Source of the DNA: an uncultured Bacillota bacterium
GTDB taxonomy: Bacteria > Bacillota > Clostridia > Peptostreptococcales > Anaerovoracaceae
Assembly (NCBI GenBank): GCA_946638265.1
Contig: CAMPBN010000020.1
Coordinates: forward strand, 1-13,071
DNA length: 13,071 nt
Direction: 5' to 3'
Shown: positions 1 through 8,000 of the stretch, piece by piece
Numbering within the stretch: the stretch's first letter is position 1
Layout of the letters: the number at the start of each line of letters is the position of its first letter
Program-made: the position numbers and the translations under genes
The notes under the pieces: generated by a model
What the model saw: the letters and a program-made list of their open reading frames with translations, nothing else
Databases searched by the model: none
What the model was told of the DNA's origin: nothing

Positions 1-338
1 ATATGGGGATGACGGCGAATCATCTTTTCACATTCGTCATTTATTACATCCTTTAGCGAGAAATTTCCGTTCTCGGCAGCCAGCGATGCGTGAAAAATCA
101 CCTGCAGCATCACATCGCCAAGTTCTTCTCTCAAGTTGGCAAAATCCATATTGTCGATGGCATCCGCCACCTCGTAAGCCTCCTCAAGCATGCATTTTCT
201 AAGGGTTTGGTGGGTTTGCGCCTTGTCCCACGGGCATTCCTTTCGAAGCAGCTCTATGATATCCGATAGCCTTTTGACGGCTTCGCTGTCGCTCACAGCC
301 GTTTTTTGAAGCTCAGGGTATTTAATTTCTTCACTCAT
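1..338 (-). CDS. mazG: MazG-family nucleoside triphosphate pyrophosphohydrolase, 5' part (runs off the window)
   Basis: The first 112 codons are present and the 3' end lies beyond the left edge. MazG proteins hydrolyse (d)NTPs to NMP and pyrophosphate in the cytoplasm, clearing abnormal nucleotides. Family marks are visible: CPWD at residues 35-38 followed by KAQTHQTL, the metal-binding EExxE (LEEAYE, Glu52, Glu53, Glu56), ELGD with Glu72 and Asp75 about 16 residues later, and the MIRRHPH motif at the cut end. The B. subtilis relative at this locus (YabN) has a tetrapyrrole-methylase-like domain ahead of MazG. Here the MazG domain begins about 20 residues from the start, so that domain is absent. 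The chosen ATG has only a weak upstream GAAG. An in-frame GTG five codons earlier (351-353) is an alternative start. It lies 84 bases after the flippase gene, the usual neighbour order. Confidence 0.93.
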   Translation of the reverse strand, partial: MSEEIKYPELQKTAVSDSEAVKRLSDIIELLRKECPWDKAQTHQTLRKCMLEEAYEVADAIDNMDFANLREELGDVMLQVIFHASLAAENGNFSLKDVINDECEKMIRRHPH

Positions 339-422
339 TTTGTTATTCTTCACAAAGTTATATATTTGCGCATGAAATCCCGCAAACCCATTAATTTAGG
401 GGTGCTTTCGTGCTTTAGCCTG

Positions 423-2039
423 TTAGTGCGCTTTTGAGAATTTGTCTATTATCTTTACTAATTTGCGGCCCTTTGGCAGTCTCAATACCTCGTCACGAGT
501 GATGGCTCTGGTAGCAAAAAGCAATATGCCGTAAGTAAGCGCCGCAAGTCCCACGGAGATCACGCAGGCCAGAGAATTGCCCAGCAGCATCTCCAGCACC
601 TTGTATGACGCGAATGCCACTGCCGACATTGCAATTCCGGACACAAGAGGTTTGAGATATGTCAGGCCCAGGTCAAATCCCGCGCCCGTGTATTTTTTCA
701 CGGCATAGAGATCCAGCGAAGCTGCAATCACATAAGCTGCCACTGTTCCCACTGCTGCGCCCTTGGAATTGATGGCATGCACGCCTGTCAGCGCGTAAGT
801 GATGACCACCTTGGCCACTGCGCCGATAAACAGATTTCTCACAGGTATCATCTGCTTGCCCACGCCCTGCAGCACTCCGGTAAGAGTCTGGATGGTAGAA
901 AGGAAAATGACGCCGAATGCCAAAATAGCCAGACAAGGAGCCGCGCCTATAGCAGCTTCCCTTCTCATCGGATAGAGCATCACCAGAATCGGCCTTGCCA
1001 GAGTCATCAGTCCCAGCGCACACGGAATGCCCACTATGATGGCTATACGCAGTCCCACCTGAACATCGTTCCTGAGAGAATCAAAATCTTTGAGTCTGTA
1101 GGATGCTGCCACAGCAGGCACAATACTCATGGCCACGGACTGGGTGAGCACCTGCGGGAAATTGATCAGCGAGCCCGCAAAGCCTGTCAACTGCCCGTAA
1201 AGCTGCTTGGCTTCAAGATACGACCATCCGCCCTCCATCAAACGGCTGACTACCAGTCCCGCATCGATAAAGTTCATGATAGGCATGATGGCCGCTCCGA
1301 TAGTGATCGGCACCGCGATGGTAAAAATCTTCCACAGTATGGCACTGCCCTTTTCGTGCTCCGGCTTATCATTTGCGCTCTCTGCCGCAGCGATGTCAGC
1401 TTTGATCTTGCTGCGCCTTGCGGCATAAATCACCCACACTGCCAAAAGACCGCCTATAGCGCCTGCTGCCGCGCCGAAAGACGCGCCTGCAGCCGCATAT
1501 TCGGTGCCCTTTGCGAGCAGTATGTATGAAAGCGCCAGTCCCAGCACTACTCTGAAAAGCTGCTCCACCACCTGCGAAACAGCCGTCGGATTCATATCCT
1601 GCATGCCCTGAAAATATCCGCGGAATGCAGCCATCACCGGCACCAGCAGCAGCGCGCAGGCAACAGCACGCATGGCATGTACAGCCTCAGGCATCTTGAT
1701 GATCCCTACTATAATATTGGCTCCGAAAAAGCAAATACCAAAAGAGACCGCTCCTATGCAAAAAAGCAGCAGGAACGAAATCTTAAACACTCTGTGTGCT
1801 TCGCTGTAATTGCCCACCGCACGTCTTTCCGACACCATGCGCGAGATGGCGATGGGGATTCCGGACGTAGCCAGCGTCAGGAAAAGCACATAGATAGGGT
1901 ATGCCGCCTGATAATACGCCATACCCTCGTCTCCTATCATATTACCCAACGGAATGCGGAAGCACGCCCCCAGGACTTTGATTATAATACCGGCAACCGC
2001 CAAAACGGCTGCACCCTGAACAAATGATTTTTTAGACAT
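423..2039 (-). CDS. SpoVB/YabM-type polysaccharide or lipid II flippase (MOP superfamily membrane protein)
   Basis: A 538-residue integral membrane protein of the MATE-like SpoVB/MurJ group, which flips lipid-linked cell-wall or polysaccharide precursors across the membrane. About 14 hydrophobic segments are spread over the length, with one clear cytoplasmic-type loop (residues 207-235, rich in Lys, Glu and Asp) between the two halves. Family signatures include FRIPLGNMIGDEGMAYYQ (27-44), SGIPIAISRMVSE (59-71) and RGYFQGMQDMNPTAVSQVVEQ (140-160). The gene order mfd-...-flippase-mazG matches B. subtilis yabM. Paralogues in this family (SpoVB, YtgP/MurJ, YkvU, YabM) are hard to separate by eye, so whether this is the essential lipid II flippase or an accessory transporter is left open. 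The ATG is preceded by GAGGG at 2044-2048, four bases away. The gene starts 26 bases after the amidohydrolase stop, so co-transcription is likely. Confidence 0.9.
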   Translation of the reverse strand: MSKKSFVQGAAVLAVAGIIIKVLGACFRIPLGNMIGDEGMAYYQAAYPIYVLFLTLATSGIPIAISRMVSERRAVGNYSEAHRVFKISFLLLFCIGAVSFGICFFGANIIVGIIKMPEAVHAMRAVACALLLVPVMAAFRGYFQGMQDMNPTAVSQVVEQLFRVVLGLALSYILLAKGTEYAAAGASFGAAAGAIGGLLAVWVIYAARRSKIKADIAAAESANDKPEHEKGSAILWKIFTIAVPITIGAAIMPIMNFIDAGLVVSRLMEGGWSYLEAKQLYGQLTGFAGSLINFPQVLTQSVAMSIVPAVAASYRLKDFDSLRNDVQVGLRIAIIVGIPCALGLMTLARPILVMLYPMRREAAIGAAPCLAILAFGVIFLSTIQTLTGVLQGVGKQMIPVRNLFIGAVAKVVITYALTGVHAINSKGAAVGTVAAYVIAASLDLYAVKKYTGAGFDLGLTYLKPLVSGIAMSAVAFASYKVLEMLLGNSLACVISVGLAALTYGILLFATRAITRDEVLRLPKGRKLVKIIDKFSKAH

Positions 2040-2065
2040 TAAACCCTCTTCTGCTTTGCCTCTGC

Positions 2066-3352
2066 CTAGAGCTGAGACAAGATTTTGTTTTTGGCATTTT
2101 CCACTTCCGCCTTGGCCTTTTCTACGTCCAATGTCTTGAATTCTCCGTCTTCGTAGAGGACTTTGCCGTCCACCATGGTCATCACCACTTCGCTACCGGA
2201 GGATGAATACAGGAGATTGTTGAGAAGATCATGGACAGGATGCATGTTAGGCACGGAAATATCCAAAGCAATCAGGTCTGCCTTGAAGCCTTCCTTCAAA
2301 AGACCGCAATCGTTTCTGCCCTGAGCCAATGCACCTGCACGGGTAGCAATGTAAAATGCTTCTTTTGGCGTAATGAGAGTCGGATCTTCCCACTTTGTCT
2401 TCTGGATGATGGCAAAAGTCTTGAGCTCCGCCAGGATATTGTGGGAATTGTTGCTCGCCACGCTGTCGGTTCCGAGAGCCACGTTGATACCCTTTTTCAT
2501 GAGAGCCGGCACATTGCAGACTCCGCTGGCCAGTTTCAGATTGGAAACCGGATTGGTGGCAACAGTCACCTTTTTTTCCTTCAGGATTTCCATATCTTCA
2601 TCAGTCACCCATACGCAATGGGCAGCAGTCGCATTGGTATCAAAGAGCCCCAGGTCCGCCAGATAAGCCGTCGGCGTCTTGCCGTGGCGACCTATGCACT
2701 CCTCGTGCTCCTTTTTCGTTTCGGAAACATGTACCTGCATGCCTGCACCGATTTCTTTGGTGTATTCCGCCAGCTGCTTCACCACGCCCGGTACAGAAGT
2801 ATACTCTGCATGAAGGCTCATGTCAACCTTGATACGGCCGTTTTCCCGCCCGTGCCACTCCTTGTAAAACTCGATGCTTTCAAGGCCGCGCGAGCTTTTC
2901 CTGAAGTCTTCCTCTTCAAAAGCCGCGATGGAACGACAGATATTGCCCTTGGCGCCCGCTGCGCTGTAGGCTCTGGCCATATCCGGACAGAAATAATACA
3001 TATCGGAAGTGGAGACTACGCCAAAACGGGTAGCTTCCGCCAGATCCAGATATGTGCCCCAATATACGGCATTGCTGTCCAGATGGTCTTCAAACGGAAA
3101 TATCTTGGTCCCCAGCCAGTCCTGCAACGTCAGATTTTCGCCGTATCCTCTCATCAAGGACATCGGAGAATGTGAATGAGCGTTGAAAAAGCCCGTCATC
3201 AGCAGTTTTTCATGCCCGTCATACACTCTGCCGTAATCGCCATCCGGCATTTTGCTGCCGATATAATCGATCTTATCATCATTCACTCCCACATACATAT
3301 GCGGCTTTATCTCAAAATTCTCGTCTAAAATGGTAATGTCTTTAAATAACAT
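2066..3352 (-). CDS. Amidohydrolase, MTA/SAH deaminase-like (MtaD/SsnA/AtzA group)
   Basis: A 428-residue cytoplasmic metal-dependent hydrolase of the TIM-barrel amidohydrolase superfamily. Metal and catalytic positions are intact: HSH (His59, His61), QVHVSE (His208, Glu211), AAHC (His245) and GTDS (Asp296). The spacing resembles that of 5'-methylthioadenosine/S-adenosylhomocysteine deaminases, and NPVSNLKLASG near 267-277 is a strong family mark. Members remove an amino group from adenosyl compounds or other ring systems. Two loops differ from the MtaD pattern as I remember it: HAEYTS where HAPYTxS is usual, and VATNP where VAHNP is usual, so the substrate is not settled. The ATG at 3350-3352 is preceded by GGGAGGA (3356-3362). 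A TTG at 3377-3379 would add nine residues that translate this ribosome site and was not chosen. It lies 39 bases after the kinase pair and probably shares their transcript. Confidence 0.85.
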   Translation of the reverse strand: MLFKDITILDENFEIKPHMYVGVNDDKIDYIGSKMPDGDYGRVYDGHEKLLMTGFFNAHSHSPMSLMRGYGENLTLQDWLGTKIFPFEDHLDSNAVYWGTYLDLAEATRFGVVSTSDMYYFCPDMARAYSAAGAKGNICRSIAAFEEEDFRKSSRGLESIEFYKEWHGRENGRIKVDMSLHAEYTSVPGVVKQLAEYTKEIGAGMQVHVSETKKEHEECIGRHGKTPTAYLADLGLFDTNATAAHCVWVTDEDMEILKEKKVTVATNPVSNLKLASGVCNVPALMKKGINVALGTDSVASNNSHNILAELKTFAIIQKTKWEDPTLITPKEAFYIATRAGALAQGRNDCGLLKEGFKADLIALDISVPNMHPVHDLLNNLLYSSSGSEVVMTMVDGKVLYEDGEFKTLDVEKAKAEVENAKNKILSQL

Positions 3353-3391
3353 ATGTCCTCCCTTTTGATTCCGAATCAATTTATCAATTTA
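3353..3391 (-). promoter_or_regulatory. Short intergenic site with 7+1+7 palindrome, tandem octamer and strong ribosome-binding site
   Basis: Between the second kinase and the amidohydrolase lies a perfect palindrome, TTGATTCGGAATCAA on the minus strand (3365-3379). It is overlapped by a tandem octamer (ATCAATTT twice plus ATCA in plus-strand reading, 3375-3394) that runs into the kinase stop codon. The ribosome site GGGAGGA follows at 3356-3362. There is no T-run after the palindrome, so it is not an intrinsic terminator. It could be an operator, a small mRNA hairpin next to the ribosome site, or chance in an AT-rich spacer. Function is unproven. Confidence 0.45.
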
Positions 3392-5005
3392 TCAGTCTTT
3401 CAGATATTTTTTCAATACTATTTCCAGTTTTGCCGGCTCTATAGGCTTTGTAATATGCTCGTTCATGCCTGAATTTCTGGCCTGTCGCGCATCCGATGAA
3501 AATGCGTTGGCTGTGAGCGCGATGATCGGCAAAAGCGCCACATCCGCACGCGGCAATTCCCGGATGGCGATAGTAGCTTCGTAGCCGTTCATCACAGGCA
3601 TCTGAACATCCATAAATATGATATCATAAAAGCCTTCCTGCGAGATCATAACAGCGTCGACTGCTTCTTTACCGTTGCGAACCCAATTGATCTCTGCACC
3701 GGTTGTCTCGAATATTTCCATGGCCAGCTCGGCATTGAGCTCGTTGTCTTCCACCAGCAGCATATGTTTACCGGAAAAATCCATCTCTTCCGTAAAGAAT
3801 CCGTCTCCCTGCGCCGCCTGATTTTCACGGGTTTCTTCAAATTCCGTACCCACCAGTTCTTCCAGGACTTTCAGAAGCGCGCCTTTGAATACCGGTCTGA
3901 TTAGCCGCTGCGTAATGCCCATGGTTCTGGCCTCTGCCTCCGCAATCTCACCCGGATATGATTCCGCCAGGATAATCGGCAGGCCGAATCCGATTTCGCG
4001 CCGCAGCACTTTCGCTGCCTCCATAGAGCCGCCTTGCAGATTTGTGCTCAGCAGAACTGCCGTATATTCCTTGCCCACGCTGCGATATTTCAATATATCT
4101 TCCGCAGCTTCCTCCGCAGTTCTGAACGTCCGTGGCACCAAACCCGCATCGCTCAGAGCATCAGCCAGCTGCTGCGAAGTGCGAACATCATCCGAAAGAA
4201 TCAGGATTTCGCGATGACGCAGAGCTTCGTCCTGGACATCCGCATTTTCCGGTCTTTCCAGCGGCAGGGAAATCACTACTTTAGTCCCTCTGTCCGGAGC
4301 CGTCTCCACTTCAATGCTGCCATTCATAGCCTTCAAAAGGCCTTCCACAATGGCCAGCCCGAAGCCTGCACCCTGCTCGCTGCGAATCCGCGAATCTTCC
4401 GGCTTCAGCAACGGTTCAAAGATATTTTCAAGATATTCATCTTCCATCCCTATGCCGTCATCTTCGCATATAAAAATGAATTCCGCTTCATCCCTGCTCA
4501 GACGGTTTTCTTTGAAGGTAAGGGATATATGCCCTCCCTCCTGAGTGTATTTGATGGCATTTTCAACGATTTCGACGATTATCTGCTTCATCACATAAGG
4601 ATCCGCACAGGCATTTACATCCCATACCTCCGCCGCATCCACCGTCAGAGTCTGCTTTTTGGCTGCCGCCGCATTTCTCAGACGTGGAAAGACCTCCTTT
4701 TCAAATGCCAGCAGGTTGATGATTTCGGGCTTTATATCCACGCTGCCATCCTTGATCCTGTTGAAAACCATGGCTTCATCGATTATGTCCATCAGATGGC
4801 GTGATGCCATGTCTATCTTGGCCAGGCATGCAGCCACCCTCTGTTCGTCCATGATATGAGAGCGTGCAATAGCCGTCATTCCTATGATGGCATTGAGGGG
4901 CGTCCTGATATCATGGCTGAGATGTGCCACAAAATCGGGTTTGTATTCTTCTCTTCCCTCTTCCGAGAGTTTTCCCGAATCCATTCGGTTGATTGGGCCA
5001 TTCAT
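3392..5005 (-). CDS. Soluble hybrid histidine kinase without sensor domain (HisKA-HATPase-pseudoreceiver-REC)
   Basis: A 537-residue protein with no signal peptide or membrane segment. Order: about 20 lead residues; HisKA with H-box HLSHDIRTPLNAIIGM (phosphoacceptor His31); HATPase with N-box at Glu148-Asn149, G1 DDGIGM (182-187) and G2 GAGFGL (212-217); a first receiver-like domain (about 266-385); and a C-terminal receiver (about 413-535) with Glu419, Asp420, phosphoacceptor Asp466, Thr498 and Lys520 intact. In the first receiver the phosphoacceptor position is Ser320 (VLLSTN) and the usual conserved Lys is Arg370, so it should not be phosphorylated. No HPt or DNA-binding domain is present. 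The start is 3 bases after the upstream kinase stop, with AAGGAG at 5015-5020, so translational coupling is expected. It probably acts with the membrane kinase, as a partner or relay component. That role is inferred. Confidence 0.92.
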   Translation of the reverse strand: MNGPINRMDSGKLSEEGREEYKPDFVAHLSHDIRTPLNAIIGMTAIARSHIMDEQRVAACLAKIDMASRHLMDIIDEAMVFNRIKDGSVDIKPEIINLLAFEKEVFPRLRNAAAAKKQTLTVDAAEVWDVNACADPYVMKQIIVEIVENAIKYTQEGGHISLTFKENRLSRDEAEFIFICEDDGIGMEDEYLENIFEPLLKPEDSRIRSEQGAGFGLAIVEGLLKAMNGSIEVETAPDRGTKVVISLPLERPENADVQDEALRHREILILSDDVRTSQQLADALSDAGLVPRTFRTAEEAAEDILKYRSVGKEYTAVLLSTNLQGGSMEAAKVLRREIGFGLPIILAESYPGEIAEAEARTMGITQRLIRPVFKGALLKVLEELVGTEFEETRENQAAQGDGFFTEEMDFSGKHMLLVEDNELNAELAMEIFETTGAEINWVRNGKEAVDAVMISQEGFYDIIFMDVQMPVMNGYEATIAIRELPRADVALLPIIALTANAFSSDARQARNSGMNEHITKPIEPAKLEIVLKKYLKD

Positions 5006-5008
5006 TTT

Positions 5009-8000
5009 CTAAAACTCCTTATCCCTGCATTTTTTCAAAGTAGCATAAAGCTCTTTGCTGTTGATTGGTTTTGATACATGCGCATTCATGCCTGCGCCGA
5101 GCGCATTGGCCACGTCTTCGTTGAATGCGTTTGCCGACTGCGCCACGATTGGTATTTCTTTGGCATCCGGATGTGACGAAGCTCTTATGGCTTTTGCGGC
5201 TTCTATTCCGTCCATTTCCGGCATCTGCAGATCCATCAGGACTGCCATATATCTGCCGGGCTCCGAAGCTTCGAACTTTTCAAGAGCTATCCTGCCGTTT
5301 TCCGCATGGTCTGCCTTGATATTTACCATATCCAAAAGTTCCATCATGATCTCGGCATTGATTTCATTGTCTTCAGCCAGAAGTACTTCCCTGCCTCCGA
5401 AATCATTTCCGTCGTCTGCGGTCTGCGCTGCGGGTGCTGCCGCTGCCTGCTCAGTGCCCGCTTCTTCATCAGAACTGAGCTCTGACAAAATCGCCGACAC
5501 ATCCCCCTGGAGGATTGGCTTTTTGATGAAACGGTCGATGCCCTGCTCCTTGATATCCCGCGGAATTTCTTCCGGCTCCTTTGATGAAGCCAGCACCATC
5601 ATAACGCCGTCTCCCAGTTTGCCCTTGAAATATGCCAGAGTTTCTTTTGTGGCCTCACGTGAAGGCAGTTCATCCAAAATGCAAATATTGTATTTCTGAT
5701 TGAAGAATTTTTCTTCCCCGCTCGCATGGCCTCCGGCCTCGCCCAGCAGAAAGTCTGTCACCTTCACGCCAAACTGCTCTACCAGCAGCTGCAGATATTC
5801 CACCTGCTGTGCGTCGCTGCCCACCAGAAGTGCAGAAAGCCCGCTGGCTGTCACTGCCTCCACCGTCTTTTCCATGTTCTCCGCCACCTTGAACGGCAGG
5901 TCCACGGTAAATCTGGTGCCCACATCCTTGGCGGATTCCACGTTGATGGTTCCGTCCATCAGGTCTACCAGATTTTTGGTAATACTCATGCCCAGCCCGC
6001 TGCCGCCGTGCTTTCTGGCGGTCAGAGCGCTTTCCTGCTCAAACGGCACGAAGATGCGTTTTACCATATCGTCCGTCATACCGCTGCCCGTATCTTCCAC
6101 AGTGAAGCGGATGAATGCCACATCGCCCTTTCTGCTGATTTCGGATGCCACCAGCTCGATGCGTCCGCCGCTTTCGGTGAATTTGTAAGAATTGGACACC
6201 AGATTCAGCAAAATCTGATTTATACGCAGGCTGTCTCCGACCAGATGCTGATCGGATATATTTTTTTTCAATATGAAAGTCAGCCCTTTGGCCTTGCACT
6301 GTGAAGTGTATACGGCCTCTATATTGTCCAGCACCTGGTTCAGGTCAAATTCCACGCTGGCAATTTTCATCTTGTTGCTTTCGATGGAACTCATATCCAG
6401 AACATCATTGATGATGGAAAGAAGTACCTTGGAAGAGGAAGCTATCTTGTCCAGATATTCGCTCATCATATCAGGATTGTTGAGATGCGCCCGCGACAGC
6501 TCCGTCAGGCCCACAATGGCATTCATAGGCGTTCTGATCTCATGGCTCATCTGAGCGAAAAATCTGGTACGTGCGTCCATGGCATGCTCTGCCTTGGCCA
6601 CCGCTATGGTCAATGCTTCGTTGGTTCTTTCAAGCTTTTTGGTATGATTTCTTCTGGCCACGCTCATCACGGATGTGAATAAAATCAGCAAAATGACGAT
6701 AGCTATGACCAGGATGGCCATAGGATGCGTGTAGAAAAATCTTATCAGTGAAAAGCTGGTGTTGGTAATGGAAGCGTAGCGGATCATGATATTCTGCACT
6801 TCTTCCTGTCCCAGTCCACCGATCGCGCGGTTTAGAATGGTCATGAGATTGTAATCCGCAGTGCTGGAAATGGCCATTGAAATCTGCGGCGCATCTCCCG
6901 GCATCAATGTGCTCTGAAGCTTGTTCTCCAGGTCGTTGTTGAGTGCCTCCTGTGCCGTATACTGGAAAACATAACAGGCATCCGCATCCTTGTTCTTTAC
7001 AGCGCCGATACATTCGTCCAGTGTCTGATAATAGCTGATGGAACCTGAATGTTTGTAGAATGAATCCTTGCGATTTTCGATAAAGTCTTTGTTAAACGGT
7101 GCTGCCACCACTTCTTCGCTCTGATCCTTTTCCTTTGAAGCAGTACGGGTTATTTTGGAAATAGCCGTGGTGAAATAGTGGTTGGTCAGTTTGAAGCCCT
7201 TGCTCTCGGCAAAATAGAGGTCATCGCATGCGTCCGCTACAATATCCGCCTGCCCCGAAGAAATGAGTTCTTCATAATTGGCACGGCTCTTTGCTTCCAA
7301 AATCTCAAAGTTGAGCCCTGTTTCGTTCTGAAGCAGCTCCAGAATGGCAGGGATGATACCCTTGAAATTTCTGCCGTCTTTGCTCCATGAGTAAGGCGAA
7401 TTGTCCGGATTTATGGCCACCTTGATGGTCTCGTTGTTTTTTTGGAGGCGCTCCATATATTTTCTCTCATCAGCTGTGAGAACCACCTCCGAAGCTTCCG
7501 TCAGGCTGTAATATTTGCTGTGAAGACGTGTGCGCCAGCTCGGGTCGTACACATTCATCTGGGATATGCCGTAGTTGAGCTCGTCGATCAATTCTTCATT
7601 GCCCTTCGCAGCTATGGCGTAGATATCTTCGCTAAAAATCTCTTTTACGATAATCTCCCCGCCGCCCAGCTTTCGCAGGCTGCTGGTGGCGATAAGATCC
7701 ACCTTACCGGCTGCTGAAAGCGCTGTGCGAAGCTCCTCATCGGAGGGAAAATATACAATCTCGCAATCCAGTCCGTTGGTATCGATAAATTTTTTAACAT
7801 CCTGCTCGTAATATTCGCCTTTTACAATACCTATCTTGGCGCCGTCCATCGTGGATACATCATTACCGGAAAATCTGCCGTCTCCGTCACGCTCGACCAG
7901 CTGCACGGTGGCAGAGCCTATCGGCATGGAATAGAGATACTTCGATTCCAGCTCCGGACGTTTCGGCGCGCCTGTGAAAAGCTGTATGTCACCGTTGTCC

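Noticed and set aside
339..422. Terminator or small gene between the flippase and mazG
   Set aside because: There are only short direct repeats (AAAGCAC twice) and an imperfect ACCC/GGGT pairing, with no T-run and no credible open frame.
777..1529. 250-codon plus-strand open frame opposite the flippase
   Set aside because: Very high His, Arg, Ser and Gln content, typical of a shadow of a hydrophobic membrane gene, and no motif or ribosome site.
2231..3175. 314-codon plus-strand open frame opposite the amidohydrolase
   Set aside because: Composition is rich in His, Arg, Cys and Phe with no recognisable domain, there is no ribosome site, and it is fully antisense to a gene with intact catalytic motifs.
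3353..3391. SAM/SAH riboswitch ahead of the deaminase-like gene
   Set aside because: The gap is only 39 bases, far too short for any known SAM or SAH riboswitch, and no matching stems are present.
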